Source: Echinicola shivajiensis (GTDB lineage Bacteria > Bacteroidota > Bacteroidia > Cytophagales > Cyclobacteriaceae). From it: DNA of 64,000 nucleotides. A program made the position numbers and the translations under genes. The notes below the pieces were generated by a model that did no database searches, was not told where the DNA came from, and worked only from the letters and a program-made list of their open reading frames with translations. The stretch is taken from contig NZ_JAHHZM010000004.1 of the NCBI RefSeq assembly GCF_018642165.1, positions 310,001 through 374,000 of the forward strand, written 5' to 3'. Every line of letters begins with the position of its first letter. Positions within the stretch are counted from its first letter, which is position 1. Positions 31,322-40,464 of the stretch are shown here, piece by piece.

Positions 31322-32251
31322 ATGCTGGATGCCATTAATTTAAAGGAGAAATACAAAATCTTTAGCACGCCAAAATCTGAAGTGGAGCATAGGACTGCCC
31401 ATCAGGCAGACCATGCCGTGCTGAATGTGTATGAAACCAGCAGGTTGGCCCATAGTTTTGATCTCCAGTTTGATAATCCTGTTATCGTAAGTATGATTCA
31501 GGGCAAGAAAATCATGCACCTGAAATCACAGGATGGTTTTGAGTTTTTGCCTGGTCAGTCTATTGTTATGCCTGCTTCAGAACTCATGTATATTGATTTT
31601 CCTGAGGCGACCCATAATGATCCCACCCAATGCTTGGCCTTGGAGATCAGTGAGGGATTTGTGCAGGAAACCATGGCTTGGCTGAATGAACACTTCCCAA
31701 AAGTGGATGAGGAAAAGTGGAGCTGGAGTAAGGATAATTTTTTGCTGATGAACAATCAACTGGTTCAGGAAAATCTCAATAGCCTGATCAGGGTGATGGT
31801 GGACAATGGCTTTGGAAAGCAAATGAAGGCCTCTAATACCACGCGTGAGTTGATCGCCAGTTTGATGCAAACGCAGGCCAGGCATTATCTACTTCAAAAT
31901 GTCGATAAGCTCAGTACCAGAAACCGCTTGGCCCATGTGGTCCGCTTTATCCGCCAAAATCTACAGCAAAACTTGGATATAAATGGATTGGCCAGTCAGG
32001 CTTGTCTATCTCGCGCTCAGTTTTTCAGGGCCTTTCAAAGGGAATTGGGAGAAACCCCGGTTAGGTTTGTCAACAGGGAGAGGCTGGAGCTGGCCAAGAA
32101 GCAAATCCTCTGGAAGGGCAGCAATATCACCGAAGCCTGTTTTGAAAGCGGCTTTAGCAGCGTGAACTATTTTTCCAGAGTATTCAAGCAATTTGAAGGC
32201 ATATCCCCAACAGAATGGAAGGAAAGGGAGTTGGTAAGGAAAAGGGCTTAA
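31322..32251 (+). CDS. AraC-family regulator, divergent from aldehyde dehydrogenase
   Basis: A 309-residue protein: N-terminal AraC_N-type sensing domain (about 15-185, VIVSMIQGKKIMHL, FEFLPGQSIVMPA) and a C-terminal double HTH (about 210-305, LDINGLASQACLSRAQFFRAF and ITEACFESGFSSVNYFSRVFK, each as one helix-turn-helix). Divergent placement 160 bp from the aldehyde dehydrogenase operon suggests it controls that operon in response to an aldehyde or alcohol. Confidence 0.9.
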   Translation: MLDAINLKEKYKIFSTPKSEVEHRTAHQADHAVLNVYETSRLAHSFDLQFDNPVIVSMIQGKKIMHLKSQDGFEFLPGQSIVMPASELMYIDFPEATHNDPTQCLALEISEGFVQETMAWLNEHFPKVDEEKWSWSKDNFLLMNNQLVQENLNSLIRVMVDNGFGKQMKASNTTRELIASLMQTQARHYLLQNVDKLSTRNRLAHVVRFIRQNLQQNLDINGLASQACLSRAQFFRAFQRELGETPVRFVNRERLELAKKQILWKGSNITEACFESGFSSVNYFSRVFKQFEGISPTEWKERELVRKRA

Positions 32252-32383
32252 TGAAGAATACAAGGTTTTGCAGCTTGTAGATGGTGGGCTTTAGAAGCTT
32301 TTTGCTTCTTAAAGAAAGACTGATTTTTATATTTCCTAAGTAACCCGCTGTACCCAAGGTGATGTTATGGGTTCTCCATCAAT

Positions 32384-33352
32384 CTAAGTTCTGTTAAGAA
32401 GATTTACGACTACATTAATCATCATTTCCTTTTCTTCAGGTTTGCTTTCAGCAATTAGCAAGGTCAAAGCAACTAAGGCGTTTTCACTAATAATTTTTGT
32501 ACCATCTGGGTGGTATAAACTTTTGTTTTTCTCCAAATACCAAATAAATAACCAGGCAGCAATTCGCTTGTTACCGTCTGAAAATGAATGGTTTTTGACT
32601 ACAAAATATAAAAGGTGTGCAGCTTTTTCTTCTAAACTCCGGTACAGTTCGATTCCATCGAATGTTTGGTCGATAGCTGAAATCGAACTCTTGAAGGATT
32701 GATCTTTTTCATTTCCAAAAAGACTTGAGCCACCGAATCTTTTCTTCAATTCATCCATTGCAAGTTTTGCTTCCTCGTAGGATATTCTGAAAGTAGCTTG
32801 GATTGGGCTCTCTGGTAAACTTAGTCTTTGATGGTCATAATCATCCAAAATATCCAAAGCAGTCGAGAATTCAGCTAAAACTTCAAATATGCCTTTTGTC
32901 TGGTCGTCTGATCGAAGACTTTGGATTGTTCTATTTACCAGTTTAATTGTTTTTTGAAGCTCCAGCAATCTTTTTTCATTAGAAGTATAGCCTTTCACCA
33001 AATGATCTTTGATGATCTTGTTAGCCCAAATTCTGAAGGAAGTTCCCTTTTTTGAATTTACCCTATAACCAACGGAGATAATCAAATCCAAATTATAGAT
33101 TTTTATCTGCCTCTTTACCGTTCTTTCGCCTTCCTGTTGAACTTGTGTAATTTTTGCACAAGTTGCCTTTTCCTCTAATTCAGAGTGCTTGTAAATATTA
33201 CGGATATGTCTAACTATTGAAGTCCTATCTGTACCAAACAATTCAGAAATCTTATATTGATCCAACCAAAGAGTGTCATTTTCAAGAAGCACCTGAATAG
33301 AAGGAGCGTCTTGACCAGATTGGTAAATTACTATTTCACCTGTTTGCTTCAT
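32384..33352 (-). CDS. RhuM-type DNA-binding front fused to Fic/Doc domain
   Basis: The 322-residue protein starts with a RhuM/virulence-associated domain (about 6-120: SIQVLLENDTLWLDQYKISELF, DRTSIVRHIRNIY, IYNLDLIISVGYRVNSKKG). It ends with a Fic fold (about 195-320) whose active loop is HSFSDGNKR (255-263), intact and matching HxFxDGNxR. Fic enzymes transfer AMP or phosphate to target proteins; Doc-type members act as toxins. RhuM-Fic fusions are widespread in bacteria. The start overlaps the stop of the gene upstream by ATGA, so the two are translationally coupled. Confidence 0.88.
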   Translation of the reverse strand: MKQTGEIVIYQSGQDAPSIQVLLENDTLWLDQYKISELFGTDRTSIVRHIRNIYKHSELEEKATCAKITQVQQEGERTVKRQIKIYNLDLIISVGYRVNSKKGTSFRIWANKIIKDHLVKGYTSNEKRLLELQKTIKLVNRTIQSLRSDDQTKGIFEVLAEFSTALDILDDYDHQRLSLPESPIQATFRISYEEAKLAMDELKKRFGGSSLFGNEKDQSFKSSISAIDQTFDGIELYRSLEEKAAHLLYFVVKNHSFSDGNKRIAAWLFIWYLEKNKSLYHPDGTKIISENALVALTLLIAESKPEEKEMMINVVVNLLNRT

Positions 33353-33990
33353 GAGCTAAACTTCGATTGCTGGTCTTCAATATACTTGATTTTGGCCTTT
33401 TTAAGTTCTTGGATCTCTTCATATTCCAAGTTTAATCCTATGTAGGTAGTGGAGAGATTAATTCGGTCATGAAAAAGAAGCAACCGCATCATTCTCCTTA
33501 GCTCAAATTTGTGTGAAGGCGTTTTTAATTGAAAAAATACCTTAACCTTTTTGTCAGAAGCCAAGAACTCCACGTAGTTATTCCCTCCTTGAGAATAAGC
33601 TGGGCCACCGTAATATCTAGCGATTGGATATATTTCAGAAAATAACAATTCGTCAACAACTTGAAACAGCCAAAACTTAAATTTATCTATTTCCAACCAA
33701 TAATATGAATTGTTATTTACTCTAATTCTTTCTATACAGATTTCAAGGTCCCCTTCCAATTTCCCATACTTCTTTTCTTTTTCCAGAGAACCCCAATAGG
33801 CTGCATATAGGATCAATCCTAATATTAGGATTAGTGAGGTTCGAATTAAATAATCTATGGATGAAGATAAATCTAACCAATTGGATACAAAAGCGATAGT
33901 TATGAAAAGAAAATAACCTCCATACATTAACCTTGATGAATTGATCCCTTTAAAAGGAAAAAAAATCACTTTAAATACGGGGTGGTTCAT
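33349..33990 (-). CDS. Membrane protein of unknown function, coupled to RhuM-Fic
   Basis: A 213-residue protein with two transmembrane helices near the start (about 23-40, YGGYFLFITIAFVSNWL; 49-66, RTSLILILGLILYAAYW) and a soluble remainder (FKFWLFQVVDELLFSEIYPIARYYGG, KKVKVFFQLKTPSHKFELRRMMRLLLF). I do not recognise a family. Its TGA overlaps the ATG of the Fic gene, so it is in the same operon and could be a partner, anchor or antidote, or merely a neighbour. Confidence 0.7.
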   Translation of the reverse strand: MNHPVFKVIFFPFKGINSSRLMYGGYFLFITIAFVSNWLDLSSSIDYLIRTSLILILGLILYAAYWGSLEKEKKYGKLEGDLEICIERIRVNNNSYYWLEIDKFKFWLFQVVDELLFSEIYPIARYYGGPAYSQGGNNYVEFLASDKKVKVFFQLKTPSHKFELRRMMRLLLFHDRINLSTTYIGLNLEYEEIQELKKAKIKYIEDQQSKFSS

Positions 33991-34184
33991 TTGGTTCTAA
34001 GAATTGCTCATAACATACTCAACTAACTATATACGGAGGAATAAAGTTAGTTGAGTATGTTCGTTTATATTTTTTTGATTATACTCAATAAAACTGTTTA
34101 ATGATCTTATAATCAGTTGTTTTGTGTTTAGAGATTACCCCTGAATTTTATTATCTTTAATAGAAACCCTCTTCAACTATTTTT

Positions 34185-36056
34185 ATGGTACGCTGGCTGA
34201 TCTGTATAATCCTTTTAGTGTTTTCATTGCCCAGCAATGCTTGGGTTTATCCTGAGCACAGGCAGATCACGGTATTGGCGATCCAGCAATTAAGTCCTGA
34301 GCACCGAAGGGTACTTGAGGCCATCTGGACACAGATTCGTATCGGCCATGAAGACCGCTTATCCGTATCCATTTTGGATCCACGGCATGGCCTGGATTCC
34401 GAAACCCTGGATCTGGCGTCATTGCCCGCTATTGCTGGGGACCATAGCTGTTCCCCGGAGCAAATGATGAGCATTATTCTTGAGAGTGATTGGATTATGG
34501 AGGTGGACCATATTGCTGTCAGGTTAAGGAATGATCTGGAAAAGGCCAAAAGAGCTGATCAAACCTTAAATGCCATCCGGAATTCTGACATTAGGTTGCA
34601 ACGTGCTGATGTCGAGTATGCGACAAGAGCAGGATCCAATAATGTTCATTTTCTGCTGGCAAGGACAGAGGTAGACAGGACAGTGGAGGATTATTTCAGG
34701 GAATGCCTTCGGGAAGGCGCTCCGCTGAATGCTCTAGGTGCCTATGCCTATTTTCATACAAAGGCAATGGGAAGAGCGGCCCAGTCAAAAGCAGCAAATC
34801 TCACACAAGAACAACGCTCTGCAATTCTTCTAGCCGCCTTGGCCAATGAGGCCTTTGCTCTCCACTTTATACAGGATGTTTATGCTGCTGGTCATGTGGC
34901 CGGTACTTGGGGAAATGCAGCCCAGCGTAAAGGGACCCACGATCACTATAATGAGGCCGGATTAGAGGTAGAAACCTGGGATAATCAACGTAAGGTACTT
35001 ACTGGAGACGCCTATATGCGTCCAATAGATGCATCGGTAGCTGCTCAAGCTGTTCAAAAGAGTCTGGAACAATTTTGCGATGTAATGCTACAGGAAGCAA
35101 GCGAAGAAGCCTTAGCTTTTAATCCCCAAGAGATTTTACCGGATACTTTTGATGTTTGCTCGAATAACGACATGCCCAATATGGTCTTTGATATGGATTT
35201 ACTGGAAAAGGTGCTGATGGGCACTCCCATGCCAGGGCTTTCTGAGGGCTTGGGTGAACTGGCTCGTTTTCGTACCGAGTTGGGCCCCTTTATCGGAGCA
35301 TCCTCTTCCTTGGAGACAGCAGGATTGAGAGGGGGATTCAGTCCCTATCAGCATGAAAAGGCCTTGATAGGAAGTATTGAAGCCAATTTGATTTTTGGGC
35401 TTGGACTGGACGGTGTGATGAACAAGGCTGGCGATGGATTGGCTTTTATCCAACTGGGATGGCGGCAGGATTCACCGACCACCAGTCAGTTTGTCGATCC
35501 GAGCTTAAGCTATCAAGGCAGTTCGGTTACTTCTACGATCCCAGGAAGGTCGGCCTATAACCTACGCATGCGAATGCCTTTCTTGCTTATTCCAGGTGAT
35601 CTGATCCTTGCGGCTCCCTTTCTTTCTTGGATGGCTCCCCAAGCCTTCCAGGGTATGGCTGTGAGAGCGGGCAATGGGGGACTGATTCCCTGGCAATCTG
35701 GAATATCCACCCCTATCGGCCGCTTTCAGTTCATCTTAGGAAGGGAGGTAGGGCTTTCCTTTTACGGAATACGGAGGATCCGGGAATCTCTTGTTATCCC
35801 TAACAGGAATTATACTCAGGCTTTCCTAGTAGGCTATAGATCAACAAAATGGGACTTCCCATTTCTCGAGTATCAACCCACCAGGACTTTTTCCAATACC
35901 CAAAGTGCCACCTTAAAGCTTCAATTCTCATTTGGCGTCGATATTCCACATAGGGAAAAGACCCTTGCGCCGGAATCTGCCAGTCGTGTGGAGTTAAGTG
36001 AGATTTGGTATTTGGGAATGAGGCTGGTATTCCATTGGCGGCATTACCTTAATTGA
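34185..36056 (+). CDS. Secreted S1/P1-nuclease/phospholipase-C-like protein with beta-rich tail
   Basis: 623 residues; signal peptide cleaved at SNA-W20 so that Trp would be the mature N-terminus, as in zinc-dependent phospholipase C and S1/P1 nucleases. Trp20 and His25 have the Trp-x4-His spacing of P1 nuclease; His227-x3-Asp231-x5-His237 reproduces the H-x3-D-x5-H zinc set; Asp86, His155, His252/His254 and Glu257 are candidates for the rest. From about 340 onward the sequence is strand-rich with alternating hydrophobics and could be an outer-membrane or surface beta domain. The gene is isolated. Substrate (lipid or nucleic acid) unknown. Confidence 0.65.
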   Translation: MVRWLICIILLVFSLPSNAWVYPEHRQITVLAIQQLSPEHRRVLEAIWTQIRIGHEDRLSVSILDPRHGLDSETLDLASLPAIAGDHSCSPEQMMSIILESDWIMEVDHIAVRLRNDLEKAKRADQTLNAIRNSDIRLQRADVEYATRAGSNNVHFLLARTEVDRTVEDYFRECLREGAPLNALGAYAYFHTKAMGRAAQSKAANLTQEQRSAILLAALANEAFALHFIQDVYAAGHVAGTWGNAAQRKGTHDHYNEAGLEVETWDNQRKVLTGDAYMRPIDASVAAQAVQKSLEQFCDVMLQEASEEALAFNPQEILPDTFDVCSNNDMPNMVFDMDLLEKVLMGTPMPGLSEGLGELARFRTELGPFIGASSSLETAGLRGGFSPYQHEKALIGSIEANLIFGLGLDGVMNKAGDGLAFIQLGWRQDSPTTSQFVDPSLSYQGSSVTSTIPGRSAYNLRMRMPFLLIPGDLILAAPFLSWMAPQAFQGMAVRAGNGGLIPWQSGISTPIGRFQFILGREVGLSFYGIRRIRESLVIPNRNYTQAFLVGYRSTKWDFPFLEYQPTRTFSNTQSATLKLQFSFGVDIPHREKTLAPESASRVELSEIWYLGMRLVFHWRHYLN

Positions 36057-36251
36057 TGGGGGTTTTAGGCTTTTCTGCTTTTAATGATAGTGGTTTGGTT
36101 AAAAGTTTAGCGTTTTTAATTGTCCAGTTTTTGGAGAGATTACAGCCTTATTATCGCATTAAAAATGCTAGGATTTAGGAACCCATATTGCAAACGCAGT
36201 TTAGCGGATTATGACGGTAAAATTATTCCAATAGAAACTAATTTTAGCACA

Positions 36252-36692
36252 CTATAAATCATATAGAAACTTTACTTGATAAGCCATAAACAAACAGCTT
36301 GCAATGATGATTAGGTTGATTGTTGCACGCACTAGCCATGGGAATTTTGAATAGTCAATTTTGGTATAGTCACCTAAAATCACACAAAGCCCCATTAATA
36401 CAAACCAAGGTGTTAGCAATAGGGTGAAGTTCCTATTTATGATCATGATCACTAAATCATGTAAAAAACCAGAGACAGCAAAGGTGATTAAAAGCGAGAG
36501 AGCAGCAGGCAAAAATAGCTTAAGGGGTTGGAAAATATACTTTCCTAAAAAATAACTCCAAATAGGGTTCCAGTATTTCCAAAACGTAGAAAACTTTCCG
36601 GAACCCAAAGAGCGATGCAGCATATTTCGAAGTGAATTATCTGCCCCCATTGGTACTCCATTTCTTTTCTTTATATAGTCAGATAAGTTCAT
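36252..36692 (-). CDS. Small MBOAT-like acyltransferase-family membrane protein
   Basis: 146 residues with KRNGVPMGADNSLRNMLHRSLG followed by FWKYWNPIWSYFLGKYIFQP and ITFAVSGFLHDLVIMI (given here in parts). These resemble the core of MBOAT acyltransferases including the conserved membrane His (GFLHDL). Three or four transmembrane helices are likely. It is far shorter than a full MBOAT enzyme (about 400 residues), but similar small stand-alone proteins exist, so it need not be a fragment. Function unknown. Confidence 0.65.
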   Translation of the reverse strand: MNLSDYIKKRNGVPMGADNSLRNMLHRSLGSGKFSTFWKYWNPIWSYFLGKYIFQPLKLFLPAALSLLITFAVSGFLHDLVIMIINRNFTLLLTPWFVLMGLCVILGDYTKIDYSKFPWLVRATINLIIIASCLFMAYQVKFLYDL

Positions 36693-36779
36693 AATAAGCA
36701 GTTTTTATATGCTGAGATGAAATTGATTGCAATAAGTGCATAATAATTTAGGAGCTAACAATTTGTGTTCCTAGTGACT

Positions 36780-36947
36780 TCAGCGTTTTTCTTTTTCGTG
36801 TTGAATGGTATATCCAATAGCGGCTCCGATAGCAAGCCCCACAGAAATACCAATGGCGATATTGTCCAATGCGAGACCGAACGCGGTACCAATTCCTGTT
36901 CCGATAATGATCCCTGCACCTATATAATTCGTTTCTTTCTTTTTCAT
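36780..36947 (-). CDS. 55-residue glycine-rich membrane peptide, coupled to alcohol dehydrogenase
   Basis: The minus strand from ATG 36947 to TGA 36780 encodes a 55-residue product: KKKETNYIGAG, then two hydrophobic glycine-zipper stretches (GIIIGTGIGTAFGLAL and IAIGISVGLAIGAAIGYTI) and a charged end HEKEKR. Its ATG overlaps the stop of the upstream dehydrogenase gene (ATGA), arguing that it is real and translated with it. Similar tiny glycine-rich proteins are common in Bacteroidota with no known role. Confidence 0.75.
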   Translation of the reverse strand: MKKKETNYIGAGIIIGTGIGTAFGLALDNIAIGISVGLAIGAAIGYTIQHEKEKR

Positions 36948-37939
36948 GATCGTGCTATGGGCTGAATATGTGGCATTAATACCACATTTCCCTTCTTATG
37001 ACCTTTATCTATATATTGATGTGCATCAGCTAGCTGTTCTAAAGGGTAGGTCCTATCAATAACCAACCTGAGCTTTCCCGACTCAATGATCTCAATCAGA
37101 AACTTAAGTAGACGTTTGATCTTCTTTTGGGGAAGGGCTCCAGTAGCTGAGAACTTCGCCTTCTTTTTTCCAAAAACAGCAGTAAACATCATATCACGCA
37201 ATAAAGGCATACCGAGTACGGGAGAGGCATACACCCCATGCTCCGTCAAAGCATTTTGGCATGCTGCAAATGAACGTTTACCTACAGTATCGTAAATAAT
37301 ATCATAAGTATTGGTGTTTAAGGTGAAATCTTCCTTATTATAATCAATTACATGATCAGCCCCCAATTCTTTTACCATGTCAATGTTTTTGCGGCTGCAA
37401 ACGCCGGTTACCTCAGCACCAAAGTATTTGGCAATTTGGATGGCTGCTGTTCCCAATGATCCGGATGCCCCATTGATCAATACTTTTTGACCGGATTTGA
37501 TATTGCCCAGAACGCACAGAAAATTAAGCGAAGTAATACCGCCATCGCATAAGCAAGCAGCTTCTTCATAACCAAGGTTTTTAGGTATATGGGCGACGAT
37601 TCCATCTTCTGGTACAGTAACAAATTCTGCATAAGTCCCCATAGTAGCGATGTTCTCACCAAAAACCTTATCGCCTACTTTAAATTGAGTGACTTCAGAA
37701 CCCACTGACTCAACAATACCTGCGAAGCCTGTTCCCCAGATGGGATTTTTCGGCTTGGTAAGTCCGATCATCAAACGACCAATATAGGGTTTCCCGGTTC
37801 GCATCATGGTATCAGCTTTGGTCACTGAAGAGGCATGGATTTTAATCAACAGCTCATTTGGTTTTGCAGTTAGCTTGGCTACCTTACCTACTTTGAAAAT
37901 TTCTGGAGACCCGTAGCCTGTTGTGATAATAGCTCTCAT
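36944..37939 (-). CDS. NAD(P)-dependent alcohol dehydrogenase / quinone oxidoreductase (zeta-crystallin type)
   Basis: 331 residues of the medium-chain dehydrogenase family: GroES-like N-domain (IHASSVTKADTMMRTG, GTGFAGIVESVGSEV, KVGDKVFG) and a Rossmann domain (VLINGASGSLGTAAIQIAKYFG). The zinc ligands of classical alcohol dehydrogenases are not evident, so it fits the quinone oxidoreductase branch, NAD(P)H:quinone or enone reduction. First of two coupled genes with the 55-residue membrane peptide. Substrate unknown. Confidence 0.88.
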   Translation of the reverse strand: MRAIITTGYGSPEIFKVGKVAKLTAKPNELLIKIHASSVTKADTMMRTGKPYIGRLMIGLTKPKNPIWGTGFAGIVESVGSEVTQFKVGDKVFGENIATMGTYAEFVTVPEDGIVAHIPKNLGYEEAACLCDGGITSLNFLCVLGNIKSGQKVLINGASGSLGTAAIQIAKYFGAEVTGVCSRKNIDMVKELGADHVIDYNKEDFTLNTNTYDIIYDTVGKRSFAACQNALTEHGVYASPVLGMPLLRDMMFTAVFGKKKAKFSATGALPQKKIKRLLKFLIEIIESGKLRLVIDRTYPLEQLADAHQYIDKGHKKGNVVLMPHIQPIARS

Positions 37940-38335
37940 AATTAATGTGTTTTTTCAAGATTATGATGCTAAGTTGCCACTTTGATTTTGCATCAGGGTT
38001 CGGATGCTCAAGTGTGTGTTCGGAATTATAAATCGGAACTAAAAAAGTATTTAAACCCGTTGCACTAGTTAGTTAAAGTCCTTCAATTTGAAATGTCATT
38101 ATTGCGGGGAGGTCGACACAGCTGCGGGGTGGCGGTGGCCTTGAGCGTAGAAGCTTTAGCTGTGTCTTGATTTTTCTTTGCTTCGTTTCTTTTCATCTAA
38201 GGAAAAGAAATGAAGAGTAAAGCCTAGGAAACAAACTTAATTGCTAGAAAAAATACTTCCATTTGTCATTTTTTAAAGTATTATTTTAAATAATTAGTTT
38301 TATCAAAATATAGAATTAACACAACAACAAGTTAT
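37940..38335. other. Intergenic region with a dispersed non-coding repeat
   Basis: This 396-bp gap holds no convincing gene. Around 38108-38215 it contains CACAGCTGCGGGGTGGCGG and TTCGTTTCTTTTCATC followed by AAGGAAAAGAAATGAAG, an inverted motif typical of dispersed non-coding elements in this family. The promoter of the dehydrogenase gene should lie near 37940-38050. Confidence 0.4.
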
Positions 38336-40147
38336 TTAAATTATGTTTTGTTCTTTCAGGTATTGCTTTGGCGTTATACCGGTTTCTTTCTTAAAATAAG
38401 TGTTGAAAACGGTTTTGGAGTTGAAACCGCAGTCGTAGGCAATGGCCATAATGGTGAGATGGGTATTTTCAGGACGTATTGCCAGTTGCTTGAATTCTTC
38501 TACTCTATAATGATTGATGAATTCGTTGAAGTTCTTTCCGAAGCCATTGTTCAGTAACCAGGATAGCTGGTTGGCCTGAATGCCAATTTGAGCGGATAGG
38601 GATCTCAAGGAAAGGTCCGGTTGTAAATGTGGCCTTTCTGTTTTGAAGATTTGTGTCAACCTTGCTTTGTAAGCTGCAGCCGTTTCCTCATCTAGCAAGC
38701 TGCTCTTTTTGCCCGCTTCATTATTGATATCAAAAAGGTCTTGCGGAAAAAGTTGACGATGAAATTCGGAATATCGCGGGTCCTCCTTAATTGGGTATAC
38801 AAGCGGGTCTGCATATCGAAGCAATAAGAGGGGAGAACCCTTCTTGATAGCGCCTTCCACCCAGACAAATGCCTCCTCACTTCTATTCATTGCCCCAGCC
38901 AGTAAGAAGAGAAAGGAGTCTGCAGTAAAACCATCATCCCCATTGGCCAATGCTATCAAGGTTTGCTCAGTTTTTTTCGCATTGGCTTTATCTCCCATCA
39001 GCGCATAGCCTATAGCCTGGCTTCCAGCTTTTTCACCAGGAACTACGATTTCAGGAGGCAGCGCATCAAAGTAATGGACGGCCTCATCATATCGCCCCAA
39101 TTTCAATAAGCAGAGCGTTTTTACGGCATGAACCGGAATATTCATAGGGTTTGCTTCCAGGCAAGCATCCAATTGTTTTAAAGACTTGGTATAGTTTTCT
39201 GTCATATACTCGACATAGCCACTGAAGAATTGTGTTTCCTGTGAAAGAGGATCAATACTCAATGCATTGTTCAAATGGCTTCGGGCTTTGGACTTCTTTC
39301 CCGCCAGGATATAGAGAAAAGCCATGAATTGCTGCGATTCTACATGGTTTGGGTTCAGGCTCACTGCCTTGCTTGCATGTTCAAATGCTTCTCGGTAATT
39401 ACAATGGATGAAGAAAGCCAGGTTGGCCAGCTGGTAGTAGGCTTCCGGTAAATTTTCGTTAATCTCCAATGCTTTCTGTGTCAGTTCTGCGCATTTTCCC
39501 CATCCTTCTTCGAATGGAATGGAAGTAACGGTGGCCAAAAAACTGTGGGCATCTGCCAAACCGATTAGCGCTTCTGCATGGTTTGGGTCAATATTCAGGG
39601 CTTGCTGGTAAAATATAATTGACTGTCTTACATCTTCAGGGTTCCATTTATTGAAGGTCTGCCGACCTTTGAGATAGAGTTGGTATGCTTCTACACTTTT
39701 GGTCTTAACCTCAACCAGGTGTTCCTGGATTTCGAAGTGGCCAAAATGCTCACGTAATCGCTCGGCTATGAGCAGGCTGATCTCATCCTGCACTTCAAAT
39801 ATATTATCGAGTGTTCTGTCCCACGTTTCCGACCAAAAGTGGAAATCCTCAGCGGCATCTATCAATTGCGCTGTGATGCGCATGGAATTTCCGGCCAGCC
39901 GGACACTGCCTTCAAGCAAAGTGGAAACGCCCAATTGCTTTCCTATTTCGGGAATGGTAATTTTTTTCCCCTTGAAATGAAATGCGGAAGTTCTGGAAGT
40001 GACCTTAAGCCCATCTATCTTGGCCAAGGCATTGATGATCTCCTCCGTAATACCATCACTGAAATACTCATTTTCTTCACTCGCGCTCATGTTTACAAAG
40101 GGGAGCACCGCAATTGTTTTGTCAGATAGGTGAGGAGTAGGATTCAT
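38336..40147 (-). CDS. AraC-family regulator with TolB-like and TPR front
   Basis: 603 residues. Residues 10-130 match the TolB/FlgO-like domain often found in adenylate-cyclase-type regulators (IAVLPFVNMSASEENEYFSDG, LLEGSVRLAGNSMRITAQLID). Residues about 150-440 form tetratricopeptide repeats (ALNIDPNHAEALIGLADAHS, AVSLNPNHVESQQFMAFLYI). The C-terminus (about 495-600) is an AraC double HTH (LSLRSLSAQIGIQANQLSWLL, IMAIAYDCGFNSKTVFNTYFK). No transmembrane helix is evident. It may control the dehydrogenase operon downstream; the signal is unknown. Confidence 0.88.
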   Translation of the reverse strand: MNPTPHLSDKTIAVLPFVNMSASEENEYFSDGITEEIINALAKIDGLKVTSRTSAFHFKGKKITIPEIGKQLGVSTLLEGSVRLAGNSMRITAQLIDAAEDFHFWSETWDRTLDNIFEVQDEISLLIAERLREHFGHFEIQEHLVEVKTKSVEAYQLYLKGRQTFNKWNPEDVRQSIIFYQQALNIDPNHAEALIGLADAHSFLATVTSIPFEEGWGKCAELTQKALEINENLPEAYYQLANLAFFIHCNYREAFEHASKAVSLNPNHVESQQFMAFLYILAGKKSKARSHLNNALSIDPLSQETQFFSGYVEYMTENYTKSLKQLDACLEANPMNIPVHAVKTLCLLKLGRYDEAVHYFDALPPEIVVPGEKAGSQAIGYALMGDKANAKKTEQTLIALANGDDGFTADSFLFLLAGAMNRSEEAFVWVEGAIKKGSPLLLLRYADPLVYPIKEDPRYSEFHRQLFPQDLFDINNEAGKKSSLLDEETAAAYKARLTQIFKTERPHLQPDLSLRSLSAQIGIQANQLSWLLNNGFGKNFNEFINHYRVEEFKQLAIRPENTHLTIMAIAYDCGFNSKTVFNTYFKKETGITPKQYLKEQNII

Positions 40148-40464
40148 TTTATGCTTGCCTGATGATCTTCTTTTATTTTGAAATGAGCGAAGTCAAAATA
40201 GTAATAAGGATTGATTTAATCATTTAATAGGGATTGTTATTCCCTGTAATTACGCTGTTTTCAATATCATTTAGTTTAATGGGGGATATCCTTTGGAGGT
40301 TAGGATTATCAATCACTAATCTGTTGAAGTGATAAATTCATGCAGGTAATGTACAAAACTAAGAATGGCTCAGCGTTCTGAATGCTTTTATGGTACTTTG
40401 TTCTCTTTGATTGCCCAACTAATTTATGATTTTAGCAATAGAAGATAGCCCCCTTAAAAACAGA
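40148..40464. other. Intergenic region, nothing recognised
   Basis: This 317-bp AT-rich spacer separates the AraC-TPR gene start from the end of the glycosidase gene. It should hold the regulator's promoter. I see no gene, RNA or notable repeat. Confidence 0.35.

Noticed and set aside
36252-36692. Calling the small MBOAT-like gene a truncated pseudogene
   Set aside because: It has a normal start and stop and resembles complete small proteins of this kind elsewhere; no flanking remnant seen.
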